DNA from: Leptospiraceae bacterium | GTDB lineage: Bacteria; Spirochaetota; Leptospiria; Leptospirales; Leptonemataceae | Reading direction: 5' to 3' | DNA length: 64,000 nt | Assembly: GCA_025059995.1 (NCBI GenBank) | Contig: JANXCF010000001.1 | Coordinates: forward strand, 62,001-126,000 | In this document: positions 27,768 to 37,157 of the stretch, piece after piece | How positions within the stretch are numbered: the first letter of the stretch is position 1 | How the letters are laid out: the number at the start of each line of letters is the position of its first letter | The notes under the pieces: generated by a model | Database searches by the model: none | Told to the model about the DNA's origin: nothing | What the model saw: only the letters and a program-made list of their open reading frames with translations | Made by a program: the position numbers and the translations under genes

Positions 27768-28640
27768 TTAATTATCCTTTCGATAATCCTCATTTACTGG
27801 GATTTTTAAAGGATCATTTTGAGTATTTCTTTTGATGACTAACTTTTCTGCTGACTGGACTTTTTCAACAGACTTTTTATTTTGTTTAAAGACGGACTCA
27901 CTTACTTTTTTTTCATAATCTTCATCAATTGCGATTTCTTTCAAAGCAGTAGAATTTTTGATTTCTTGAATGAAGCTTGCGTATTCTTGAACATTTCCTA
28001 CATCACTTGCTGCAATTTCTTTTAGTATCTGTATTGATTCTTTTGAAAGTGGTTTCAATAAATCTTCTTTGAGCTCCTTGTCTTGTTCTATCGTTATTTC
28101 TCCAGGCTTATCTATGATTACTTTTTGTCCTTTTTGATTTTGGATCTCAATTTTACCTTCAATTAAAGCAAATTCTGTTTTTCTTGAATCCTTAACCTTT
28201 ACGATGAAACTTGTTCCCCTCACCGCTGCTATTGAAGTTGGAGTGGTGATTGTATAGGATTCTTTATCACTTAGTTTTTTCAAATGGTTAATGACTGTTC
28301 CTGAGTCTTGACGAAGTTGTATTTTATCTTCTGACAAAACTTGGAGTTCTATTTTCGTATTTTGATTAAGTCGGACGATCCCTTTATTTCTAAAAATGAT
28401 ATCCACTATTGAATTTTTTTCAGTTTGGATTGCATCGCTCATGAATAAGAATTCGTTGATTTGGAGTTTTCGTTTTTCCTCTCCTCTAAACAAATACACA
28501 TCGCCTTGAATAAACTGCACTTTTGCTATAGGTTCACTGATTTGGGGATTTTGCACCTCTTGAACCTTCTGCTTGCAATCTAAAAACACTACTAAAATCA
28601 ATACTACCCAAAAACTTGCTATGACCATTTTTTTATTCAT
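27768..28640 (-). CDS. FecR-domain lipoprotein
   Basis: 290 residues with a lipoprotein leader ending FLDC (C22). Residues about 40-170 form a FecR-like beta domain (VQFIQGDVYLFRGEEKRKL, DAIQTEKNSIVDIIF, GIVRLNQNTKIEL, TPTSIAAVRGTSFIV), with the AVRGTsF motif typical of FecR domains not tied to iron signalling. The rest is charged and helical. It is probably a periplasm-facing structural or peptidoglycan/ligand-binding lipoprotein. It heads a two-gene unit with the CapA-like gene. Confidence 0.83.
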   Translation of the reverse strand: MNKKMVIASFWVVLILVVFLDCKQKVQEVQNPQISEPIAKVQFIQGDVYLFRGEEKRKLQINEFLFMSDAIQTEKNSIVDIIFRNKGIVRLNQNTKIELQVLSEDKIQLRQDSGTVINHLKKLSDKESYTITTPTSIAAVRGTSFIVKVKDSRKTEFALIEGKIEIQNQKGQKVIIDKPGEITIEQDKELKEDLLKPLSKESIQILKEIAASDVGNVQEYASFIQEIKNSTALKEIAIDEDYEKKVSESVFKQNKKSVEKVQSAEKLVIKRNTQNDPLKIPVNEDYRKDN

Positions 28641-28722
28641 TTTTTGTTTCTCCTTGTGATGATCAGAAAAAATGGTGTTTTACTATAAAGACAAACAAAA
28701 TCTTAAATTTTGCAAAAATTCT

Positions 28723-29565
28723 TCATTCTGTAACTTTCATGGTTCCTTTGTAATAAGAGCTACCAAATACAGGGTAGTTTTTCAATAACTTCAAACCTGA
28801 GTTTTTCAACTCTGGAACATCTGGGTAATATGCACTTCGAAAATAGAGTCCTTCTGCTGGAGCTGTCCTTCCTGCTTTAGTTCGGTCCTTTGAGTCCAAA
28901 ATTTCTTTTAGCGAATAAGGTAGTTTTCCCAAAATACGGTCAACCATTGAACCCACAATAATCCGCACCATATTGTGAAGAAATGCATTTCCACGAAAAC
29001 GGATCGAATATAGTGATAGTCCCAGAAATGGTTCTTCTATCTGTTGGATTTTGATATATTCCAAATATCTGATCGTAACTTCACTCGACTTTTTACTAAA
29101 GGCTTTGAAGTCATGTTCTCCAATCAGAGCTTCTGCTTCTTTTTGGATTTCGAAAAGATTGATCTCTTCGTATATATGCCAGACTTTATTTTCCAAAAAA
29201 ATGGGATTTTTTTTCCCGCAATAAATCAGATACTCATACTCTCGGGCAATACAATCAAACCTCGCATGGAAATTGTTCGGAACTTGATGTACGTCTATCA
29301 CACTAATATGGGGACCTGCTAAGGCATGGAACGAACTAATGAATTTTTCTAAATGATGAATTTCTCCTGGAGCTCGAAAACTAATAACCTGACCTGTTGC
29401 ATGTACCCCAGAATCAGTTCTACCTGCCATAGCAATCCGTTCTTCATAACGAAAGAGGATTTTGAGAGCCTCTTCGATTTTTCCTTGAACGGTGATATCA
29501 TCCTTTTGAATTTGCATTCCTACGAATTTAGTTCCATCATAAGCGATGGTTAAAGCATACTTCAT
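28723..29565 (-). CDS. truA: tRNA pseudouridine(38-40) synthase
   Basis: 280 residues. Begins MKYALTIAYDGTKFVGMQIQ, carries the catalytic aspartate D51 in AGRTDSGVHA, and has FLHNMVRIIVGS and RTAPAEGLYF near the end, all diagnostic of TruA, which modifies U38-40 in the anticodon stem-loop of many tRNAs. It starts two bases after the stop of the DUF2225 gene, so the two are co-transcribed. Confidence 0.95.
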   Translation of the reverse strand: MKYALTIAYDGTKFVGMQIQKDDITVQGKIEEALKILFRYEERIAMAGRTDSGVHATGQVISFRAPGEIHHLEKFISSFHALAGPHISVIDVHQVPNNFHARFDCIAREYEYLIYCGKKNPIFLENKVWHIYEEINLFEIQKEAEALIGEHDFKAFSKKSSEVTIRYLEYIKIQQIEEPFLGLSLYSIRFRGNAFLHNMVRIIVGSMVDRILGKLPYSLKEILDSKDRTKAGRTAPAEGLYFRSAYYPDVPELKNSGLKLLKNYPVFGSSYYKGTMKVTE

Positions 29566-29567
29566 TT

Positions 29568-30449
29568 TTACTCGGTTACTTTTTCCCCAGTGATTTCTTC
29601 TATTTTTTTATTAATGGATTCGTATAAATCTCTTGCTAAGTTCATAATGGTAGAAGGTTTTGCTTTTGATGCTTTTCCCATCCCATAAAGTTTTCCAATC
29701 ATTCGTTTAGAATTTTCCAGTAGCTTTAATTTTTCTTGATCGTTAGATGTCAATTCTTCTATGAATTTAAAATTCAAATATCCATTCAAATAGATCACAC
29801 CATCAAATCCCCAGTTTTTGTCGGTATCAGGACCCAAAAGATGCACAAACTGATCGTGAGGTTCAACTCCAGAACTCATTATATCCAAAAGGGATTTGTA
29901 GTACACGATTGCTTTATGATACAAAAATTTTTGTATCTTATCATATCCAAGATCGGGGAACTTCTCGTGCAAATCTCCAATCAACCATGCTGCACGCAAG
30001 GAAATAACAGCTTTTTTTGGGGTAGGTGCTACTTGGATACCACGTTTTTGATAACAATCCAATGCCAATATATAAGAAGCCGCTCCAGTTACCAAATTCC
30101 GATTTTCTTCAAAATTCAACATGCCAAAAATTTTTTGGATTCCGTCTTTTCGTTGTGAGGTTTCTAACTTGATTTTACTTACTTCTTCTTCTTGTAGTTT
30201 CGTAAAATCCTCACCAAAGGATGCATAAAAACAACTAGGACAAACCGAAATGGGATAAATCAAAGGAATCACCACCCCAAACTTTTTCGAAGGAACATAA
30301 AGCCTTCTCAATTCAGGAGTCAAGTTTCCCGCAATAAGCCTACCTCCCCCCGTCAATAACATTTCTTTAAAGTATTTCATGCCACAAACTGGGCATATCA
30401 CTGGATCTTTCATTCGATAAGAAATGTTTCTTTGATTGTCAAAACTCAT
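29568..30449 (-). CDS. DUF2225 protein
   Basis: 293 residues with two CX2C pairs (CPVCGMKYF near 19-22 and CPSCFYASFG near 70-73) followed by a helical, TPR-like region (WLIGDLHEKFPDLGYDKIQKFLYHKAIVYYKSLL). This is the pattern of DUF2225, a zinc-ribbon-like family found in spirochaetes and Firmicutes whose function is unknown. It lies directly upstream of truA. Confidence 0.85.
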   Translation of the reverse strand: MSFDNQRNISYRMKDPVICPVCGMKYFKEMLLTGGGRLIAGNLTPELRRLYVPSKKFGVVIPLIYPISVCPSCFYASFGEDFTKLQEEEVSKIKLETSQRKDGIQKIFGMLNFEENRNLVTGAASYILALDCYQKRGIQVAPTPKKAVISLRAAWLIGDLHEKFPDLGYDKIQKFLYHKAIVYYKSLLDIMSSGVEPHDQFVHLLGPDTDKNWGFDGVIYLNGYLNFKFIEELTSNDQEKLKLLENSKRMIGKLYGMGKASKAKPSTIMNLARDLYESINKKIEEITGEKVTE

Positions 30450-30596
30450 ACTTTTTTCCCATTAGCCTTCATATTACCAAATGTCAAAGAGGATTTAAAA
30501 AAATAACCAATTCAAATTTAAGTTTTTCGTTATGATATCACGAATGATATTAATTATTGACAAACAAGCTAAAATCAAGAAAAATCAAAGCAAAAT

Positions 30597-31403
30597 ATGA
30601 ATGAAATAGCCATAAATATAAAAGAGTTTTTAAAACAAAAAAAAAGAACAACGAATTTAATTTTGTCTTTGTATTACTGGCTCGGAATGATTTTGATCAC
30701 CATAGTTTATAGTATCATTGCTGCTCCCTATATCATCACCAAAAACGAAGAAAAAGTGCATAAGTTTGCTATTCGTTGGGCTAGAACTATATTGAAATTT
30801 TCAAAAATCCAAATAGAAGTTTATAACAAAGAGATGATATACACAGCTGGTCCTTCCATTATCATAAGCAATCATCAAAGTTTGTTTGATATTTTTATAT
30901 TTTATAGCTTCTTAGATATTTCCTTCCGATGGATGGCAAAAAAGTCTCTTTTTAGTATTCCCATTATCGGTCCTTCGATGAAAGCAGCAGGCTATATTCC
31001 CGTAGAACGTGAAGATAAAAAAAAAGCAATGCAATCCATGTTTGAAGCCGCAGAACAAATCAGAAACGGAAAGTCGGTGATTATCTTTCCCGAAGGAACG
31101 AGAGGAAAGATTGATGGCAAACTCCTACCATTTAAGAAGGGTTCTTTTATACTTGCTAAAAAAGCAAATGTAGTCTTACAACCTATTGTGATTTGGGGTT
31201 CTCAATACATTATACCAGTAGATCGAATAAGAAAAATTCCAAGAATTTACCCCGGAAAGGTTTGGGCTATGGTTTGTAATCCCGTTTATCCTGATGAATA
31301 TAAAAACATGAGTGTGGATGAACTTTCTGATCACATAAGAAACATTCTTGAAGCTCATATCGAAATCCTCAAAAAGAAAGAACTCGAAGAACTACAAACC
31401 TAA
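30597..31403 (+). CDS. plsC: 1-acyl-sn-glycerol-3-phosphate acyltransferase
   Basis: 268 residues. An N-terminal hydrophobic segment (about 22-46) anchors it in the membrane. Motif I N92HQSLFD and motif III FPEGTRG (164-170) identify a PlsC-type enzyme that acylates lysophosphatidic acid to phosphatidic acid. Length and motif order are normal. Its TAA overlaps the TAG of the convergent SDR gene (CTAA). Confidence 0.92.
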   Translation: MNEIAINIKEFLKQKKRTTNLILSLYYWLGMILITIVYSIIAAPYIITKNEEKVHKFAIRWARTILKFSKIQIEVYNKEMIYTAGPSIIISNHQSLFDIFIFYSFLDISFRWMAKKSLFSIPIIGPSMKAAGYIPVEREDKKKAMQSMFEAAEQIRNGKSVIIFPEGTRGKIDGKLLPFKKGSFILAKKANVVLQPIVIWGSQYIIPVDRIRKIPRIYPGKVWAMVCNPVYPDEYKNMSVDELSDHIRNILEAHIEILKKKELEELQT

Positions 31404-32206
31404 TTTTTAGCCGTTTTCTTTAAGATCAATTTTTCTAAAAACTCCGGAAAAAGAACCCTGCCATAAAAGATAAATTTTCCCGTGAGATTTGTAAAGGCAT
31501 ATTTCTTTTCTTTTTGAATGGCATTGACTATGATTTTCGCTACTTCTTCGGGAGATTTTGCGTTTTTTTCTTGTTCTTCATCCAATGGTCGTCCATCACT
31601 TGTGATTCCGCTTTTTCTCAAATTGGTCTTTGTATAGCCGGGAAAAACAATACAAGTTTTGATTTGATAAGGAAGGAGTTCGTAAGAAATACTTTCTATA
31701 AAGAGTTGAGCTGCTGCTTTACTTGATGAGTAGGCAAAACGCTCAGGAATTCCAAATAAACCACTTGGTGTAGAAACCAAAACAATCATTTTCTTTTCAT
31801 TGGATGATTGAGACATTGATTTCATTTTTGGTAAGACTATCCTCGTGATTTCTACCACAGAAAAAAAGTTGATCTCGAATGTTTTTCTCAAAGCTTCTTC
31901 CGTTGAAACTTCGAATTTCCCATGATTGGTTATTCCCGCATTATGTATCAATAAATCAATCTTCGTGAATTCCTCTAAAAACTGTTTGAGATTTTTTCTA
32001 TCTGACGAAGAAGTAATATCACACGGAAAAGAAAATGAGTTTATGCCATAACGTGAACTAATTTCACTTTGAACTCGTTTAAGTTCATTTTCTTTTCTCG
32101 CAATCAAAATTGGGATTGAGCCTACACTGGCGAGTTCATAAGCAAGAGCTTCACCAATCCCAGAAGAACCACCCGTAATCAAAGCATATTTGTTTTTCAA
32201 TTCCAT
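31400..32206 (-). CDS. Short-chain dehydrogenase/reductase
   Basis: 268 residues of the classical SDR family: nucleotide motif GGSSGIGE (12-19), NAG motif HNAGITNHG, and the active-site Ser plus YxxxK in STPSG...YSSSK. The C-terminal hydrophobic stretch (FIFYGRVLFPEFLEKLILKK) may attach it to the membrane, as in 3-ketosphinganine or lipid-related reductases. The exact substrate is unknown. Confidence 0.9.
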   Translation of the reverse strand: MELKNKYALITGGSSGIGEALAYELASVGSIPILIARKENELKRVQSEISSRYGINSFSFPCDITSSSDRKNLKQFLEEFTKIDLLIHNAGITNHGKFEVSTEEALRKTFEINFFSVVEITRIVLPKMKSMSQSSNEKKMIVLVSTPSGLFGIPERFAYSSSKAAAQLFIESISYELLPYQIKTCIVFPGYTKTNLRKSGITSDGRPLDEEQEKNAKSPEEVAKIIVNAIQKEKKYAFTNLTGKFIFYGRVLFPEFLEKLILKKTAKN

Positions 32207-32310
32207 TTGGCTTTGGAATTTAATTTAACTAATTCTTAGTCAACTCAATCTTCAAAAGAAAGAAAAATCTATCGACTTCTACATCATAACTAAAAAAAAG
32301 AATTAAAACT

Positions 32311-32934
32311 ATGAGGAAACATTTTGTTTTCTTCTTGTTGGTCATGATTTTTTCTTTTGAGATTTTTGGTCAAAATCTGAACGATGATCTCGAATCAGAA
32401 ATAGGATTTTGGGTTGGGGGAACGTTCCCTGCACCTAACACACCCATGGATGAGCTTTTAGAGTCGAGCATGGGATTTGGGTTGTTCTATCGAAACCACT
32501 CGTTTGCTCCTGTTTTGACCGAAATCGGAACGTCCTACGGAAACTATACTTCATTATCCATGCAGAAATTATTGAGCGTTCCTCTTTATCTTTCTCTAAA
32601 TTATTTGTTTCAACTATACAATCGTTTTAGTTTGCAAACGAAAATAGGGGGAGGTTTTACTTATCTGCAAATTCGCCCAAACAATCTTAGTGGATGGAAT
32701 CCTATTCTATATGGGGGGGTAGAATTCTCTATTTCTGCCAGCCGTAGATTTAAAGTGGGTCTTCGCTTTGACGGATACTATATCTATGAAAGACTTCGAA
32801 GAGAACCCAAAATCATACGTTATCTTTATTTCTTTCCCGGCACTTACGATCCCAGAATCCAAAATAGCTTGAATTATAAATTACGTGATGGTGCTGTCTA
32901 CAATTTTGGTTTGATGGTTTCATTTTTATACTGA
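32311..32934 (+). CDS. Probable outer-membrane beta-barrel protein
   Basis: 207 residues with a cleavable signal (ends FEIFGQ). The rest alternates polar and hydrophobic residues with many aromatics (GIGFWVGG-like strands, TKIGGGFTYLQIRP, FKVGLRFDGYYIYERL) and ends in a hydrophobic strand LMVSFLY with an aromatic last residue, as outer-membrane barrels do. Twelve bases before the next lipoprotein gene. No named family recognised. Confidence 0.7.
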   Translation: MRKHFVFFLLVMIFSFEIFGQNLNDDLESEIGFWVGGTFPAPNTPMDELLESSMGFGLFYRNHSFAPVLTEIGTSYGNYTSLSMQKLLSVPLYLSLNYLFQLYNRFSLQTKIGGGFTYLQIRPNNLSGWNPILYGGVEFSISASRRFKVGLRFDGYYIYERLRREPKIIRYLYFFPGTYDPRIQNSLNYKLRDGAVYNFGLMVSFLY

Positions 32935-32947
32935 TCGTTTAAGAACT

Positions 32948-34177
32948 ATGAAGATCAAAATCATTTTTTTTATTCTTATAGTAGCTCTGATTTCTTGCAA
33001 GGGCTCAAACTCACTAAATCCAAATTTAGCTCTCCTTAGTGCGCTATTCAATAACAAAATCATAGTAATTCTTAAAGCCACTTATGCAAGTGATCGTCCT
33101 CTGGAATTCTATGAAATCAACAATAACAAGATTTTTGTGGATGTTGGTTCCAATGAAAACCCTAACACGAACGGACTTCCCAATTACGATAACCTGCCCA
33201 TTTTCTTTGACATCGGAGAAATACGTGTTTCCACAAAATCACCTCTTATTGACTTAGCGTTAATTAATACTCAGAAAGCATCCGAAGATTTTTGGGACGT
33301 ATTATCTCCTACCAGACAAGTTTATTGTAACAGAATTTATACGTCTAACCCTGATTTGAATAGCTGCATTAGAAGCAATGGGTTTTTGGGTTTTGAGCTC
33401 TTGATGAACGGAACCGGAGTTGTTTATCCATCCAGAGACGTCGGAGCTGGAACCTATACTCATGGTGGGATTTTCTTTCGAAGTGTGTTTACAGGATATG
33501 CAAAGTTAGGTGAAAGCGATATCACATCAAAATTTGACGGAATCGATTATACAGGTTTGGATATTCTGAAAATTCTACATTATGATCCAACTACAGATAG
33601 CGGTTCCATCTCTATATTACCACCACAACTTTTTCCTTTACATCACAAGTCTTACCCAGGAAGCGAAAACATCACAATATATCAAGAATATATACCTACC
33701 ATTATTGAATTCCGATTCAACTTCAAAGAAAACTTAATGGTGCATGCGTTTCAAAGCTCCACAACGGGCGCAATTCAAACCTTTGTTGGTATTAGTGATT
33801 GGAGGCGACCTCATAACGGAGAAAATTATGCAGGGGGAAATTTGCTTCTTAGAATGAAAATGATATATCCTTCTATTAAAAACACCCTCGTGATCGAAGG
33901 AGGAACTTACACCACACGGCATTACTATGCATTATATTACGCTCGTGAATGTAGCGATGGGCTATGCAACCGAGATATTGATTTACTTCCCGTTTCCGCA
34001 ACACCAACAAGAAATGGAAGCGACAACATTTTGCATGACATCATGCCAGGAGAATACATCTTACAATGTAGATATGATGAAGTCCATGACGGTTATCCAG
34101 AAAAAGTACTTAACGAAATTCCACTAAAAATTCACACTCACAATGAAACACACTATATCAAGTTTTCTTGCCCATGA
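32948..34177 (+). CDS. Large surface lipoprotein, unknown function
   Basis: 409 residues with lipobox ALISC (C17). The mature part is rich in beta-type sequence and includes four cysteines in NRIYTSNPDLNSC and ARECSDGLCN, suggesting disulfides, plus a last cysteine in IKFSCP. No domain recognised. Downstream of a barrel gene and upstream of another exported protein, so the three may form one surface-associated unit. Confidence 0.65.
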   Translation: MKIKIIFFILIVALISCKGSNSLNPNLALLSALFNNKIIVILKATYASDRPLEFYEINNNKIFVDVGSNENPNTNGLPNYDNLPIFFDIGEIRVSTKSPLIDLALINTQKASEDFWDVLSPTRQVYCNRIYTSNPDLNSCIRSNGFLGFELLMNGTGVVYPSRDVGAGTYTHGGIFFRSVFTGYAKLGESDITSKFDGIDYTGLDILKILHYDPTTDSGSISILPPQLFPLHHKSYPGSENITIYQEYIPTIIEFRFNFKENLMVHAFQSSTTGAIQTFVGISDWRRPHNGENYAGGNLLLRMKMIYPSIKNTLVIEGGTYTTRHYYALYYARECSDGLCNRDIDLLPVSATPTRNGSDNILHDIMPGEYILQCRYDEVHDGYPEKVLNEIPLKIHTHNETHYIKFSCP

Positions 34178-34282
34178 AATTAGAGTTTCCATCTCTTCAA
34201 AATGTGATTAATTTCTAACCGAAAATCTAAGTTCAAAAAAACAAAAACCGATACATAAAAAAAACAAAGCAGGAAAATAGCA

Positions 34283-35389
34283 ATGAGAAAAAAAAGAAAT
34301 ATCTTACTTCTTTTGGTTGTGGGTTGCATTGTTTTCTTTTTTGTTGATAATCTATATTCCGAATCTGTGAGTGAAAAGGCAACCCTTCAGAGAAATGAGC
34401 TGATTCAAACCTTAAGACTTTTGAAACCAATGGTGTTTAATTTTCCTTGTGATCCTTATCCTGAGTGTTTGCCACAAAATCCAGATGAAAGAATTCGTAA
34501 TCCAGGAATTCATGTAGCCCTTTATCGAAAAGCTAAAAGAATCTACCAAGAAGGAATTATTTACTACTTCGAGAAAAACTATATAAATGCATATTCAAAA
34601 TTTTTAGAAAGTCAAGCAGTCGTGGATAAGATTTTGGAATCCCTTAGTCAACAGTATATTGATCGAGCAGAGATGATGTTTCGAGAAGCAATGGAAAAAA
34701 AGAATCCCAATGATCCAAATGACATGTCATATGTTGATATATCAATGGATTTTGGACCAGGTTCAAAAATTCGAAAAGACTTCGAACGTGCTCGCGAAAT
34801 CCCTCTTGATTTACGCAGATACGATCCAAGAAATTTCCACTGGGCTATCAATAAATATAAGATTGAACAAGCAGCTCAGAAAGGGTATGAATATTTGTCT
34901 CTTGCCAAAGAATATCGAATGAAGGCTATTGCTCTTGAAAAAGACGTTGCTAAAACAAAAGAAATAGAACCAGAAATGCTTTTAAAGAGAATTGATTACT
35001 ATAAAAAATCAATCGAATATTCAAGACAGGCTAAGTTGAATGCAGAGTTTGTATTTGGTTTGAAGTATCCCTACGATAACTATCCACTACACAACCAGTT
35101 CGGCAAAACAGAAAAACGTGATGATCAGCCTGGTGAAATCCCCTCACTACATGGAGTGAAAATGAACTGGTCAAAAAATCCTTATGTCCTCCCCAAGAAC
35201 CTACATCCTATCTTTGATTTTCGCGTTCCTGAAAAATGGCACGTTGATACAGTTGATGCACGAGGTTTGAATTTTGAGGATGAAGTTGATGTGATGATTA
35301 GATTTCGTTATTACAAAGACAAAAAGCCTGTTGAAATTATAGAAGATAAAAGTCCACCAAAACCTGCCAAACCTATACCTGACACATAA
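34283..35389 (+). CDS. Exported helical protein, unknown function
   Basis: 368 residues with a signal peptide (ends VDNLYSES). The body is helical and charged with TPR-like spacing (YRKAKRIYQEGIIYYFEKNYINAYSKFLESQ; KGYEYLSLAKEYRMKAIALEK), and the C-terminal 90 residues are Pro-rich with VPEKWHVDTVDARG. Two cysteines lie close together (PCDPYPEC). No family recognised. A strong terminator hairpin begins at its stop codon. Confidence 0.65.
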   Translation: MRKKRNILLLLVVGCIVFFFVDNLYSESVSEKATLQRNELIQTLRLLKPMVFNFPCDPYPECLPQNPDERIRNPGIHVALYRKAKRIYQEGIIYYFEKNYINAYSKFLESQAVVDKILESLSQQYIDRAEMMFREAMEKKNPNDPNDMSYVDISMDFGPGSKIRKDFERAREIPLDLRRYDPRNFHWAINKYKIEQAAQKGYEYLSLAKEYRMKAIALEKDVAKTKEIEPEMLLKRIDYYKKSIEYSRQAKLNAEFVFGLKYPYDNYPLHNQFGKTEKRDDQPGEIPSLHGVKMNWSKNPYVLPKNLHPIFDFRVPEKWHVDTVDARGLNFEDEVDVMIRFRYYKDKKPVEIIEDKSPPKPAKPIPDT

Positions 35390-35426
35390 ACCTTATGGTA
35401 TTCACCATAAGGTTATTTTTGTTTTT
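35388..35426. terminator. Bidirectional rho-independent terminator
   Basis: Perfect 11-bp stem AACCTTATGGT / ACCATAAGGTT (35389-35399 with 35404-35414), 4-base loop ATTC, then ATTTTTGTTTTT on the plus strand. It begins at the stop of the rightward gene and overlaps the stop of the leftward GH18-like gene, so it can serve both. Confidence 0.85.
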
Positions 35427-36381
35427 CATAACCTAACCTCCAATAGGCTACACCTTTTAAGTTGTTTTTTTTAGCGAGTTCTATAGCATTTTGGCGAAAT
35501 TCCTCATCTGGATAAAACAAAATTTTATTTCGATTTTGATATACAAGTTTGTATCCATAGTTTGATGATTTTGTGATTTGAATATCCTTAAAATCATTTA
35601 AAATCCTTATGAATTTGGTATAATCAATAACAGAAACTTTTTTCTTTTCGAAATCCCAACTATAACCATACAAAGGAAGTCCTAACCAAACCTGTTCGGG
35701 TTGAAAGAACTTTAAGATTTCTTGAATGTTTTTTTCAATCCAAGACAATTCACTAACAGGTCCAGGTTGAGTTTTCGGATTGTGATAATCATACATCATG
35801 ACAACAACTTCATCTACATAAGGTGAAAGAACCTTCAGATTATGAAAATCCTTATATTTCATATCCCAGATAGGAGGGAAAACTGCTATTGTCAAGGGAC
35901 GGTTTTCTTTTCGTAGTTCTTTTTGTAAATCTCGTAGAAAAAAAGAAAAGGGTAAAGTTTCTTTTTCTGAAAGATATTCAAAATCAATATGAACATTAAA
36001 ATAATTATATTTTTTTATAAATTCCATTATATTTTTTATACCGGCAAAACGAGTCTTCTCTGATTGCAAGAATTCCTTTCCGTCCTTTGTGCTTTTTAAT
36101 GATATTAACATAAAAACTCGTTTGTTTTCTAAAAGTTTCTGATATGAATTCAAATCGAAGAGAACTAAGAGATTTCCTTTGGAGTCAATTTGAAATCCCG
36201 TGATACACAAATTTTGGTAATCATTCAATCTTTTTTGTATGTAGGCTTGATTCAAGGTTCGATGATAGACATACATCCATTCTTCGAAACCTAAAAGAGA
36301 AGATAGAGCACTACCTAAAAGCATAATAAAAAGTATATTTTTTTTATTTATGATTTTTAATAAAATTAACTGAATCATCAT
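35413..36381 (-). CDS. GH18-like glycoside hydrolase, degenerate active-site motif
   Basis: 322 residues with an N-terminal hydrophobic leader. The fold is family 18: VMMYDYHNPKTQPGPVS, WLGLPLYGYSW and GVAYWRLGYE match the spore-type YaaH/chitinase-like branch. The DGxDxDxE motif reads F128-N-V-H-I-D133-F-E135: the last Asp and the catalytic Glu remain, the first two Asp are replaced. It may cleave a glycan weakly or only bind it. Convergent with the preceding gene through a shared terminator. Confidence 0.78.
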   Translation of the reverse strand: MMIQLILLKIINKKNILFIMLLGSALSSLLGFEEWMYVYHRTLNQAYIQKRLNDYQNLCITGFQIDSKGNLLVLFDLNSYQKLLENKRVFMLISLKSTKDGKEFLQSEKTRFAGIKNIMEFIKKYNYFNVHIDFEYLSEKETLPFSFFLRDLQKELRKENRPLTIAVFPPIWDMKYKDFHNLKVLSPYVDEVVVMMYDYHNPKTQPGPVSELSWIEKNIQEILKFFQPEQVWLGLPLYGYSWDFEKKKVSVIDYTKFIRILNDFKDIQITKSSNYGYKLVYQNRNKILFYPDEEFRQNAIELAKKNNLKGVAYWRLGYEKQK

Positions 36382-36514
36382 GAAGGTTATTCAAAAAGCC
36401 AATCACAAAGAATAAACTTTTTTTCTCAAAATCTTTTCCTTGGGAAATTTAAAGAATTGACGAAATCTATATTGATATTTTTACATTTATATTAAACCCT
36501 TATGAAGGTGAAGT

Positions 36515-37114
36515 ATGATACACCCAGACACGGAGATCCGTTACGTCAATCCTATAATAGGGTATGGTGTTTTCGCCACGAAAAAAATTCCCATGGGAAC
36601 CATAGTGTATGTGAAAGATGAATTCGAGATCATGATTTCACAAGAGGATTTTCAAAAAATCAAAGAACCTCTCCGAAGTATAATCGATCGATACTCTTAT
36701 ATCGATCCTGAAGGCTATCGCATCATAAGCTGGGATATAGCCAAGTATACAAATCATTGCTGTGATCCAAACACCATCAGCACAGGATATGGCTTTGAAA
36801 TAGCCATCAAAGACATCGAACCGGGGGAACAAATCACTGATGAGTATGGTATTTTTAATCTTGAGAGAACCATGGAACTCTACTGTGATAAGCCCTATTG
36901 TAGGAATCAACTCACACCAGACGATTTTGATCTATATTACGAAGAATGGGATAGAAAGATCATACCAGCTCTTCTGAGAATTCCGTATGTTCCTCAACCT
37001 CTCTATGACATAATTGATGAAGTAACAAAAATGGAATTAGAAGAATTTTTGAGAGACCACTCCAAATACAAAACCGTTTATCACTTAAAGTTCAAAAAGC
37101 CAGTTAAGGTTTAA
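36515..37114 (+). CDS. SET-domain protein
   Basis: 199 residues with a SET lysine-methyltransferase fold: GYGVFATKKIPMGTIVYV at the start, YTNHCCDPNT (the NHxCxPN pseudoknot motif), EPGEQITDEYG, and a post-SET-like cysteine in CDKPYCRN. SAM-dependent protein lysine methylation is the family activity; bacterial members have few known substrates. A sharp terminator follows. Neighbours give no hint to the target. Confidence 0.83.
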   Translation: MIHPDTEIRYVNPIIGYGVFATKKIPMGTIVYVKDEFEIMISQEDFQKIKEPLRSIIDRYSYIDPEGYRIISWDIAKYTNHCCDPNTISTGYGFEIAIKDIEPGEQITDEYGIFNLERTMELYCDKPYCRNQLTPDDFDLYYEEWDRKIIPALLRIPYVPQPLYDIIDEVTKMELEEFLRDHSKYKTVYHLKFKKPVKV

Positions 37115-37138
37115 GCCCCGGATTTTCGGGGTTTTTTC
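37115..37138 (+). terminator. Rho-independent terminator after the SET gene
   Basis: Stem CCCCG/CGGGG (37116-37120 with 37127-37131), loop GATTTT, then six T. It begins one base after the stop codon. Confidence 0.85.
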
Positions 37139-37157
37139 CTTAAATAGAAAGCAAAAC

